NCBI GenBank assembly: GCA_947483545.1 | Contig: CANKNP010000106.1 | Location: 1 to 13,968 of the forward strand | Direction of reading: 5' to 3' | Source of the DNA: Deltaproteobacteria bacterium | GTDB taxonomy: Bacteria; Myxococcota; UBA796; SXON01 | Length of the DNA stretch: 13,968 bases | Part shown: positions 1 to 6,727 of the stretch, one piece after another | How the letters are laid out: every line of letters starts with the position of its first letter | How positions within the stretch are numbered: the stretch's first letter is position 1 | Notes under the pieces: model-generated | What the model saw: the letters and a program-made list of their open reading frames with translations, nothing else | Told to the model about the DNA's origin: nothing | Databases searched by the model: none | Program-made: the position numbers and the translations under genes

Positions 1-180
1 AGTGACGCCGTTCAGCTCGGGAAAGGCGGCAACCTGGGTGGCGGAGAGTAAGGAGAGCACGCTGGCATCGTCGGTGACGGGCGAGGCGGGGAGCGAGATC
101 TCGTCGCACGGGCACGTCGCAACATCTGTGACCGGGGAGGTACACGCACCGAAGACGCCGAAAAGGAGGAGAAAACGCAC
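1..180 (-). CDS. Partial lipoprotein of unknown function (N-terminal 60 residues)
   Basis: The gene reads leftward from a GTG at 180 and runs off the window edge, so only 60 codons are visible. The N-terminus is basic and then hydrophobic (VRFLLLFGVFGAC), a short lipoprotein signal peptide with the lipidation Cys at residue 13. The mature part is rich in Thr, Asp, Ser and Val and has a CPC motif near residues 23-25. An in-frame TAG at 192-190 lies just upstream, so the GTG is the first available start. No strong Shine-Dalgarno is seen. Codon third positions are mostly G/C, as in the neighbouring genes, which supports real coding. It is divergent from zwf with only 51 bp between the starts. 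I do not recognise the family, and no function can be assigned from this fragment. Confidence 0.7.
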   Translation of the reverse strand, partial: MRFLLLFGVFGACTSPVTDVATCPCDEISLPASPVTDDASVLSLLSATQVAAFPELNGVT

Positions 181-231
181 GCCACGGCCCTACCCCGCCC
201 GTGCTAACCCTGGGGAGATCTGGAGCCCTGC
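181..231. promoter_or_regulatory. Divergent intergenic region between lipoprotein gene and zwf
   Basis: This 51-bp gap must hold the translation signals, and probably the promoters, of two divergent genes. A Shine-Dalgarno GGAG at 222-225 sits 6 nt before the GTG start of zwf. TAACCC at 205-210, preceded by TG one base earlier, could be an extended -10 for zwf, but I see no matching -35. Nothing convincing is visible for the leftward gene. Confidence 0.35.
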
Positions 232-2163
232 GTGCCGCCAACTTCCGCCGTCAACCCTGGTGATCCCTGTGTCCTCGTCATCTTCGGCGCTTCGGGGGAT
301 CTGACCCGTCGCCTGCTGCTCCCCGCCCTGTACCACCTCGCTTGTGACAATCTGCTGTCGGACCAGTTCGCTATCGTCGGGATGGCGATGGACGACTGGA
401 CCACCGAGGAATTTCGCGCCCGTATGGCGGTTCAAGTCCGGCAGTTCACGACCCGCGCGCCGTTCGACGACGCCGTCTGGGACCGCTTCGTCGCCCGTCT
501 GCACTACACGCCCGGCAAGTTTGACGATCCCCAGGCCTTCGATCGCCTCCGTGCGGTCGTCGCGGGTATCGACGCAGAGCTGGACTGCCGGGGCAACATG
601 CTCTTCTACATGGCCACGCCCCCCAGCGTGTTTGGGCTCCTGTCCCGCAGCTTGAACACGGCCGGCTTTCAGCAGCTCGGCGATGGTTGGAAGCGGGTCA
701 TCGTCGAGAAGCCCTTCGGCCACGATCTGCCGACCGCCGTGGCGCTCAACCGCGAGATGTTGGCCTTCTGGCGGGAAGATCAGATCTATCGGATCGATCA
801 CTACCTGGGGAAGGAGACCGTCCAGAACTTGATGGCGTTCCGGTTTTCGAACGGGATGTTCGAGCCGCTCTGGAATCGGAATTTCATCGATCACATCCAA
901 TTCACCGTGGGCGAATCGGTGGGTGTAGAGGGTCGCGGCGGGTATTACGAGGGGAGTGGGGTCATGCGCGACATGATCCAGAACCACATGTTCCAAATGC
1001 TCGCATACTTGTGCATGGAGCCTCCCGTCTCGTTCGCCGCCGACGCCGTCCGGAACGAAAAGGCCAAGCTGCTCGACGCGGTGCGGATCATGAGCCCCGC
1101 GGACATCGCCCGGGACGCCGTACGCGGCCAATACGGCCCGGGTAAGGGCCCCGACGGAAAACCCCTCGCCGGCTACCGAGAGGAGCCCAACGTCTCGCCC
1201 ACCTCGGGCACCGAGACCTTCGCGGCCATCAAGATGCACATCGACAATTGGCGTTGGGAGGGCGTTCCCGTCTATCTGCGCTCAGGCAAGCGCCTCTGGA
1301 AGCGAGGCACCGAGATCGTCGTGCAGTTCAAGCGCGCCCCGGACGTGCTCTTTCGCGCGGCCGGCGCCGACCAGATCGACCACAATCGCCTCATCTTTCA
1401 CATGCAGCCCGACCAGGGCATCGAGCTGCGTTTCCACGCCAAAGTGCCGGGGACCCAGCTGCGGCTGCAAAACGTCAACATGCGCTTTGCGTATGGAGAT
1501 GCGTTCCAGGCCTCGCGGGCCATCGGCTACGAAGTGCTCGTCTACAACTGCATGATCGGGGATGCCACGCTGTTCTCGCGCACCGATCTGGTCGAGGGGG
1601 CGTGGCGAATTGCCCAGCCGCTGTTGGACACCTGGGCCAAAACCCCGCCCACTGATTTCCCAAACTACGGAGCCGGGAGCTGGGGACCCAAGGCAGCCTT
1701 TGATCTCCTGGAGCGGGACGGGCGGCGGTGGGTCGAGATCATCAACCGGGACGTGCTGGAGCAGGTCCCGCTCTTCGCGGGGTCGGACCCGGTGTTTTTG
1801 AACGAGCTGCTGCTCATCTTGGAGCCAGACGTGTTCGAGCCGGGAGAGTGGGTCGTGCGGGAGGGTGACGAGGCCGGGGAGATGTATTTCGTGGCCCGCG
1901 GCGAGGTAGACGTGATCGACAGCCATGGGACCGTGGTGAAAACGCTGGGCGGCGGAGACTATTTCGGGGAGATCGGGCTGTTGCTGGCGCGGCCCCGCGT
2001 CGCATCGGTGCGGGCGAGATCCCAGACCGACGTGTTCGTGCTGAAGCGCGGCGCGTTCATGAAGCTCCTGGCCCAACGCCCCAGCTTCGCCGCCGCCGTG
2101 GAGGAGAGCGCCCGCGCGCGCTACCGCGTGGACGTCCAGACGGGCGTTCCGAAAGTAACATAA
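232..2163 (+). CDS. zwf: Glucose-6-phosphate 1-dehydrogenase fused to a C-terminal cyclic-nucleotide-binding domain
   Basis: This cytoplasmic enzyme oxidises glucose 6-phosphate to 6-phosphogluconolactone and yields NAD(P)H, the entry step of the oxidative pentose phosphate pathway. Residues 1 to about 495 are a complete Zwf. They contain the Rossmann motif GASGDL (19-24), EKPFG (159-163), the substrate signature RIDHYLGKE (187-195), RDMIQNH with the expected catalytic base His252, RSGKR (351-355) and the family's C-terminal YGAGSWGP (479-486). The family is usually about 490 residues; this protein has 643. Residues 505-618 form a cyclic-nucleotide-binding beta-roll. Its phosphate-binding cassette at 578-593 (FGEIGLLLARPRVASV) keeps Glu580 and Arg589, the residues that hold the ribose 2'-OH and the cyclic phosphate in PKA and CAP-type domains. 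The GTG start is the first after an in-frame TAA at 205 and has GGAG 6 nt upstream. The two domains are in one frame with no internal start signal at the joint, so allosteric control by a cyclic nucleotide is a reasonable inference. Confidence 0.96.
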   Translation: MPPTSAVNPGDPCVLVIFGASGDLTRRLLLPALYHLACDNLLSDQFAIVGMAMDDWTTEEFRARMAVQVRQFTTRAPFDDAVWDRFVARLHYTPGKFDDPQAFDRLRAVVAGIDAELDCRGNMLFYMATPPSVFGLLSRSLNTAGFQQLGDGWKRVIVEKPFGHDLPTAVALNREMLAFWREDQIYRIDHYLGKETVQNLMAFRFSNGMFEPLWNRNFIDHIQFTVGESVGVEGRGGYYEGSGVMRDMIQNHMFQMLAYLCMEPPVSFAADAVRNEKAKLLDAVRIMSPADIARDAVRGQYGPGKGPDGKPLAGYREEPNVSPTSGTETFAAIKMHIDNWRWEGVPVYLRSGKRLWKRGTEIVVQFKRAPDVLFRAAGADQIDHNRLIFHMQPDQGIELRFHAKVPGTQLRLQNVNMRFAYGDAFQASRAIGYEVLVYNCMIGDATLFSRTDLVEGAWRIAQPLLDTWAKTPPTDFPNYGAGSWGPKAAFDLLERDGRRWVEIINRDVLEQVPLFAGSDPVFLNELLLILEPDVFEPGEWVVREGDEAGEMYFVARGEVDVIDSHGTVVKTLGGGDYFGEIGLLLARPRVASVRARSQTDVFVLKRGAFMKLLAQRPSFAAAVEESARARYRVDVQTGVPKVT

Positions 2164-2176
2164 CTGAGCCCCTCAG
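2164..2176 (+). other. Small hairpin just after zwf stop
   Basis: CTGAG and CTCAG arms flank a CCC loop directly after the zwf TAA, followed by AATTG. The stem is only 5 bp and there is no U-tract, so it is at best a weak terminator or an mRNA 3'-end structure. Confidence 0.2.
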
Positions 2177-2220
2177 AATTGTGCCATGGGGGTCCGGGCG
2201 CGCGGCGTGACGGTCTGGGC

Positions 2221-2226
2221 TACATT
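2221..2226 (+). promoter_or_regulatory. Possible -10 box for a leaderless punA transcript
   Basis: TACATT fits the TANNNT -10 pattern and lies 5 bases before the punA ATG, so transcription from it would start at about the A of the start codon. No Shine-Dalgarno precedes that ATG, which is consistent with leaderless translation. I find no -35 element at normal spacing, so the call is tentative. Confidence 0.3.
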
Positions 2227-2231
2227 GCGGC

Positions 2232-3023
2232 ATGTCCCGCCCCTACGACTCCGTCTCCGCCGCTTTGAACGCTCGCTTTGGTCCTTGCCCCGCCGTGGGC
2301 ATCGTACTCGGGAGCGGCCTCGGCGCGCTCGCCGAGACCCTGCCCGATTCGGCCAGCTACGCGGAGGTCGGGCTCCCCTCCCCCGGGGTCAGCGGCCACG
2401 GCGGACGGGTACACGTCGGCGAACTTGGGGGGAAGCGTGTGGCGATCTTCGCCGGGCGGCTGCACCTCTACGAGGGGCACACCCCCGACGTTGCCGCGCT
2501 GCAGGTACGCTCGCTCGCCCGTTGGGGGGCGAAGACCGTGATCTTGACGAGCGCCGTGGGCGGCTGCCATCGTGAACAGACGCCGGGCACGATCGGCATC
2601 GTCGCGGATCACCTGAACCTGCAGGGCCAGAACCCGCTGCGGGGCCCCAACGATGACAGCCTCGGCACCCGTTTTCCGGACCTGTCCGACCTCTACACGG
2701 CGCGGCTCCGAACCCTCGCCCGGACGATCGATCCGAGCCTGGCCGACATGGTGTACGCCGCGATGCCAGGGCCCAACTACGAGACCCCGGCCGAAATCCG
2801 GATGCTCAAGCGGCTCGGCGCCGATATCGTCGGCATGAGCCTTGTGAGCGAGGCCATCGCCGCGGGGCACGCCGGGCTCGAGATCCTGGCGTTGGCCGTC
2901 GTGGCGAACCCCGCCGCGGGCCTGCACGAGGGTACGCTCACCCACGCGGAGGTCACCGCCGCGATGGGCACCGCCAGCGGCCGACTGTCCGCGTTGATCG
3001 TGAAGATCCTGGCGGCGCTATGA
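2232..3023 (+). CDS. punA: Purine nucleoside phosphorylase (trimeric, PNP/MTAP type)
   Basis: The enzyme splits purine (deoxy)nucleosides with phosphate into base and (deoxy)ribose 1-phosphate in cytoplasmic purine salvage. The 263 residues match the trimeric family length. Visible family motifs are GSGLG (27-31, phosphate-binding Ser28), SGHGG (54-58, His56), GRLHLYEG (75-82, Arg76, His78 and Tyr80), PGPNYETPAE (179-188) and GMSLVSE (201-207, Ser203). Glu184 and Asn226 match human Glu201 and Asn243, which recognise 6-oxopurines, so inosine and guanosine are the expected substrates. Oddities are TSAVGG at 106-111, where most homologues have TNAAGG, and Ser206 where homologues usually have Pro. 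An in-frame TGA at 2208-2210 makes ATG 2232 the only reasonable start, although it lacks a Shine-Dalgarno. The last codons overlap cdd by ATGA, so the two are probably translationally coupled. The gene symbol follows bacterial trimeric PNPs. Confidence 0.93.
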   Translation: MSRPYDSVSAALNARFGPCPAVGIVLGSGLGALAETLPDSASYAEVGLPSPGVSGHGGRVHVGELGGKRVAIFAGRLHLYEGHTPDVAALQVRSLARWGAKTVILTSAVGGCHREQTPGTIGIVADHLNLQGQNPLRGPNDDSLGTRFPDLSDLYTARLRTLARTIDPSLADMVYAAMPGPNYETPAEIRMLKRLGADIVGMSLVSEAIAAGHAGLEILALAVVANPAAGLHEGTLTHAEVTAAMGTASGRLSALIVKILAAL

Positions 3024-3427
3024 CGGGGGAACAACGTGCGGCCTTGATCGCCGCCGCGACCGAAGCCCGGGGAAACGCGTACGCGCCCTACTCCAAGTTC
3101 GCGGTGGGCGCGGCCGTGCTCACCGCCTCCGGAGAGGTCTACGGCGGCTGCAACGTGGAGTCGGCGAGCTACCCGCTGGTGTGCTGCGCCGAGCGGGTGG
3201 CCATCTACAAGGCGGTGTGCGATGGGCACCGGGAGATCGTCTGCGTGGTGGTGTTGACAGACACCCAGCCGCCGGCCGCACCCTGTGGGGGGTGTCGGCA
3301 GGTGATCCTGGAGTTTGGGCCCAGGGCCCAGGTGATCTGTGCCAACCCGGCCGGAGAGGAGCGGGTCATGGGGATGGAGACGCTGCTGCCGTTTGGATTT
3401 GGGGGGGGCGACCTGCCGGGGCAGTAG
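3020..3427 (+). CDS. cdd: Cytidine deaminase (small, tetrameric, Zn-dependent)
   Basis: The enzyme deaminates cytidine and deoxycytidine to uridine and deoxyuridine in pyrimidine salvage. At 135 residues it has the size of the homotetrameric class. It carries the substrate motif CNVE (44-47), the zinc and catalytic motif CAE (Cys56, Glu58) and PCGGCRQ (88-94, zinc ligands Cys89 and Cys92). The Cys-33-Cys-3-Cys spacing is that of the three-cysteine class typified by the Bacillus subtilis enzyme, not the His-Cys-Cys dimeric class. The N-terminal AYAPYSKFAVGAA stretch (20-32) is also typical. The start ATG overlaps the punA stop as ATGA, so the pair forms a two-gene salvage unit. The C-terminal tail is Gly-rich. 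The gene ends 21 bp from the convergent lipoprotein gene E. Confidence 0.96.
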   Translation: MTGEQRAALIAAATEARGNAYAPYSKFAVGAAVLTASGEVYGGCNVESASYPLVCCAERVAIYKAVCDGHREIVCVVVLTDTQPPAAPCGGCRQVILEFGPRAQVICANPAGEERVMGMETLLPFGFGGGDLPGQ

Positions 3428-3448
3428 GGTTCAGCGGCGGCGAGCGGC
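3428..3448. other. 21-bp convergent junction without a visible terminator
   Basis: The stops of cdd and lipoprotein gene E face each other across 21 bp. I find no GC stem with a T-run on either strand, so transcripts from both sides may overlap or end by Rho. Confidence 0.3.
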
Positions 3449-6193
3449 CTACCACTCCAACTCCAGCCAGAGCGCCGGATTCCAGCCGTTCACCTCGTCA
3501 TACGGATATCCCCATCCATCCGGAAAATGATCGCAAAAGTACTCTGGCTCGCCGCACCACCCTGACGCAAACCCCAAATTCAACGAGTCCGAGAAGAGGC
3601 CCAGGTCGCTGAGCGGAAAATCGAATTGGACCGTGTTCGCGTCCGGGTAGGACAGCGTCGGATCGGGGAGGGATGTGAACCCGCCCAGATATCCCTGCAG
3701 CGTGGCGTTACCCGATTGTGCGACCAGGCGATAATAGTCGTAGTCGCCGGCAATGGAATATCCCCAAGCCTCCACGAACAAGGTCCCGGCATCCAGCGGT
3801 TCATATGAGCTGATGCGAATCTGCATCACCCCGTCGATCACGCGGTAGCTACCCGATTTCACATCGAACTCCCACCCGTCGACCGTGTCGCCTTCCGCAT
3901 CATCCTCCGTAGACAAGCTGCTCCACGGCGGCTCGCTCAGGAACAATTGCGTCGAGGCCGAGTAGGTCCGCGAGGAGTCAAACAGCGCGAGCTCCAAGTC
4001 CAAGGGGTCGCCCGCCGCGCCGCCGGTCACCGCCACGTCGAATCGTGCGTCCGCCGTGCTTCCCGACGCGATGCTCCCGAACACCTCGCTGTCGGTGGGC
4101 ACCTCGGCCAGGGCCACAGAGGTCCCCGCGACGGACATCACGCCCGAGACCGTCCCGGAGGCGTTGATGTCGCCGGTGTTGGTCAGGTTGATGGTGAGCG
4201 TGCCGGACTCGTCGGGATCAAGCAGGCCATCTCCGCCATCGTCGTCGATCTCGATGGAGGTGACGGTGAACACCGGGTAGGGAACGTCGAAGGACAGGTC
4301 GTAGAGCCAGCTCTCGACGCCATCGTCGAGGGTGACCTGCAAGGCGACATCGGTGCTGTCGGTGTGGGTGCTGGAGACGTCGAACGCAAACCCGGTGATG
4401 GTGTACGTGTCGTTGCGATCCATCACGTCGTTGCTGATGGTGAGCGGGCCAGGGTCGGTCACGTTCACGTGTGCGTCGGAGGAGCTCAGCATGGCGATCA
4501 CAGGACCGGAGGTCGTCGCGCCGGTGTCCTTGACGGTCAGGGCGATGCGAACGCCTGAGTCACCGGGAGCGAGCGTGGTCGGGTCCGTACGCCCGCTGAC
4601 CGTGAAGTCGGGCGGCTCAGGGACCCAACACAGCTCCGTGGAGCCCGCCGAGACGGAGGGTAATCCGGTGGCCACAAAATCCTCGCCGCCGTAGCTGATC
4701 TGGAAATCTCCAAAACTTCCGCCGCCGACGGTCGTGGCCTGGGCCCACCAGCGCAAGGGACCCGCGGCGGGCGGCAGAAAATCTCCTGCTTCGGTGATGT
4801 CGGCGGACAAGGCGAGGTCCCCGACGATCGCGTTGTCGGCGTACAGCGTGGTGCTCCAATCCGGCGCGTCTGGGTCCCCGACGCCGACGACGATCTCCAG
4901 CGAACCCTCTGCGTCCGTCGTCCAATCGACGGACGCGGTGCTCGCGTACCCGACCAGGAACTGCTCTGAGGTCACGCGCTCGCTCGAGCCCCAGACCACC
5001 CCAATGTCCATGGGAACGTACCGATTGTCCGCTTGGGCGGCGTCCACGGACACCGTGAATTCCGCGGTCGCGGTGCCCCCGGCGGCGATCTCGCCGAGCG
5101 TGACGCTCGCTGCATCGCCCGTCGCCCCGCCGTCGGGAAACGCCAAATCCACAGAGACATCGGACGCATCGACGGTCGCGGTGTTGGTGACGGTCACCGT
5201 CAGGGTCGTGGACTCGCCAGGGTGGACGGGCGAGGGATCAATCACCCACGTCTCATACAGATCGGCTTGCAGACCCTCGACCCGGATATCGTCAACGTAC
5301 CAATCGTCCGCGCCGGTGCCCTCAAAATACCAGGCGAGGTATACCGTATTGCCCGCGTAAGCGGCGAGGTCGATGATTTGCGAGCGCCCCCAGGCGTCTT
5401 CAAGCGGCGCGGGGAGCGCGGTGACCAGCGTGTAGTCGCCATCAGCGGGGTCGCGGCCACCGGTAGAAATGTAGAGGCCGTGGTTGGCGGCTTCGGTGGA
5501 GTTGCCGTACTCCTGCCAGGTGACTTGGACCGTGTCGGCGGTGGTGAGGTCAATGGCCGGGCTGACAAGCCAATCCTCAGAGGCCTCCGCCTCGTCGTAA
5601 CCCTGGGGGTGGTACGCGGAATTTCCGCCGGAATAGACCTCCGTTTGGGAGATCTGCCAGGGATACCCCTGAAAGCGGGTCGAAGCCGCCCCCCAGCCGA
5701 GCGTGGAAAGATCGGAGGCGCTGACACCGTCGTCGGCCTCAAAATCTTCGAAATAGGGGAGCGGCGCGCCCTCGACGGTGACAGGCACCGAGAACGGGGA
5801 TTCGGTCGTCTCTTCGGCCGGCAAATAAGAGAGCGCCGGGGTCTCCCCATCGTCAGACGCCTTGAAGTAGTACTCCAACGTGGGGGAATCCACGTCATCA
5901 GCGGCAATCGTGGCCGTGTAGGAGTCCGCGCCGGCTGCGGCCATGGGGAGCAACGTCCAGCTCGTGACGCCCCCACTACGGTGGTAGAGGCTCACGGATC
6001 CCATACCTTCGGGATCGACGGCGGAGAGGCTGAGGCTCACTTCTACGCCCTCCGCGACGGCGTCCGGCGGGGTGTGCGCGAGCGCGGGCCCTTCAAGGTC
6101 CACGCCCGAGGTGCCTGCGGAGTCATCGTCCTTGCCACTGCAAGCGGTGAGGAGAAGCGAGAGGGAAAACACCGCAAAGTGGCGAAAAATCAC
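3449..6193 (-). CDS. Large multidomain surface lipoprotein with MAM/jelly-roll-like and CARDB-like domains (operon gene E)
   Basis: This predicted 914-residue lipoprotein starts VIFRHFAVFSLSLLLTAC, with lipidation Cys18 followed by a flexible, acidic SGKDDDSAG linker. Residues 33-140 form an Ig-like domain ending near LEYYFKASDDGETP. Residues 147-307 look like a MAM or cleaved-adhesin (choice-of-anchor J) jelly roll: PYFEDFE at the start, a central DWLVSPAIDL and DDWYVDDIRVEG at the end. Residues 315-415 resemble a CARDB domain (HPGESTTLTVTVTNTATVDA), and 535-750 hold further CARDB-like or alpha-galactosidase-NEW3-like sandwiches. LDPDESGTLTINLTNTG at 658-674 is characteristic. Residues 755-914 form a Trp/Tyr-rich C-terminal domain with two Cys (880 and 887). 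The start at GTG 6193 is chosen because GAGGAG (6204-6199) lies 5 nt upstream; GTG 6199 is in frame but overlaps that site. No catalytic motif is seen. A structural or binding role at the outer surface is inferred. Confidence 0.85.
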   Translation of the reverse strand: MIFRHFAVFSLSLLLTACSGKDDDSAGTSGVDLEGPALAHTPPDAVAEGVEVSLSLSAVDPEGMGSVSLYHRSGGVTSWTLLPMAAAGADSYTATIAADDVDSPTLEYYFKASDDGETPALSYLPAEETTESPFSVPVTVEGAPLPYFEDFEADDGVSASDLSTLGWGAASTRFQGYPWQISQTEVYSGGNSAYHPQGYDEAEASEDWLVSPAIDLTTADTVQVTWQEYGNSTEAANHGLYISTGGRDPADGDYTLVTALPAPLEDAWGRSQIIDLAAYAGNTVYLAWYFEGTGADDWYVDDIRVEGLQADLYETWVIDPSPVHPGESTTLTVTVTNTATVDASDVSVDLAFPDGGATGDAASVTLGEIAAGGTATAEFTVSVDAAQADNRYVPMDIGVVWGSSERVTSEQFLVGYASTASVDWTTDAEGSLEIVVGVGDPDAPDWSTTLYADNAIVGDLALSADITEAGDFLPPAAGPLRWWAQATTVGGGSFGDFQISYGGEDFVATGLPSVSAGSTELCWVPEPPDFTVSGRTDPTTLAPGDSGVRIALTVKDTGATTSGPVIAMLSSSDAHVNVTDPGPLTISNDVMDRNDTYTITGFAFDVSSTHTDSTDVALQVTLDDGVESWLYDLSFDVPYPVFTVTSIEIDDDGGDGLLDPDESGTLTINLTNTGDINASGTVSGVMSVAGTSVALAEVPTDSEVFGSIASGSTADARFDVAVTGGAAGDPLDLELALFDSSRTYSASTQLFLSEPPWSSLSTEDDAEGDTVDGWEFDVKSGSYRVIDGVMQIRISSYEPLDAGTLFVEAWGYSIAGDYDYYRLVAQSGNATLQGYLGGFTSLPDPTLSYPDANTVQFDFPLSDLGLFSDSLNLGFASGWCGEPEYFCDHFPDGWGYPYDEVNGWNPALWLELEW

Positions 6194-6195
6194 GT

Positions 6196-6726
6196 TCACT
6201 CCTCGTAGAGCCAACAGGAGGTGTAGCACTGATAAGCGATGATGTTGCCGGAGATGTCCGACAGCCCCACACAATCGTAGCCTGCTGGGCAATCGGAGTC
6301 GTACGTGCAGGTGACCCCACAATATCCGGTGCTCAGGCAATAGTTTCCGTTGCCGCCGCAGTCGGCGTCCACATCGCAATCGTGACAGTAGTACCCGCCA
6401 GCGTCGTAACACTCGCCCGTCGGGCTGCAGAACTCGTTGAAAGCACAGTCTAGCTGCGTATCCGCGCACTCCGCCGACTCACACGTGGATGTCGCCGTGT
6501 CGCAGAAATCTCCGAACATACAGTCGGTGTCTTCCAAGCAGCCACTCGTGCATGTGCTCGTGCTGTCGCAATATTGCTCGATCCCACACTGATCGCTGGT
6601 CGCGCACGACTGCTCCACGCACGAACCCTCGACACACACGCTCCCGAGCGAACACGCCTGCTCCTCCGAGCATTCGAAGCTGCTGCCGCTGCACGCGACG
6701 AGGAACAGCCAGGTCAGAAAAGCCAT
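6196..6726 (-). CDS. Small cysteine-rich lipoprotein with Dickkopf/EB-like repeats (operon gene D)
   Basis: This 176-residue product starts MAFLTWLFLVAC, a lipoprotein signal with lipidation Cys12. It contains 27 cysteines in total. The mature chain is built of repeats of about 20 residues of the form C-x3-D-x-C-x4-F/Y-C-D-x(4-5)-C, for example LEDTDCMFGDFCDTATSTC and ATSDQCGIEQYCDSTSTC. This resembles the EB-module and Dickkopf-N-like Cys-rich repeats often annotated in myxobacterial surface proteins. The cysteines should form disulphides outside the cytoplasm. The ATG at 6726 is one nt after the stop of gene C, with a G-rich stretch just upstream as a probable ribosome site. An in-frame N-terminal extension exists but lies inside gene C and would lose the signal peptide. 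The function is unknown; a binding or scaffold role is inferred from the fold type. Confidence 0.85.
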   Translation of the reverse strand: MAFLTWLFLVACSGSSFECSEEQACSLGSVCVEGSCVEQSCATSDQCGIEQYCDSTSTCTSGCLEDTDCMFGDFCDTATSTCESAECADTQLDCAFNEFCSPTGECYDAGGYYCHDCDVDADCGGNGNYCLSTGYCGVTCTYDSDCPAGYDCVGLSDISGNIIAYQCYTSCWLYEE

Positions 6727-6727
6727 C

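Noticed and set aside
190..1239. Long open frame antisense to zwf (349 codons)
   Set aside because: It lies opposite a strongly conserved enzyme, has an Arg/Gly/His/Asp-skewed composition and shows no domain. It is a by-product of GC-rich codon use.
1720..2163. CNBD as a separate small gene after zwf
   Set aside because: There is no stop between the domains, no ribosome site with a start codon at the joint, and the frame is continuous.
5033..6208. 391-codon open frame antisense to lipoprotein gene E
   Set aside because: No recognisable domain, skewed Arg/Gly/Val content, and it covers a well-supported signal peptide on the other strand.
6194..6469. N-terminal extension of gene E by about 92 codons
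   Set aside because: The extension is the out-of-frame shadow of the Cys-rich gene D. The lipoprotein signal and the GAGGAG site fix the start at 6193.
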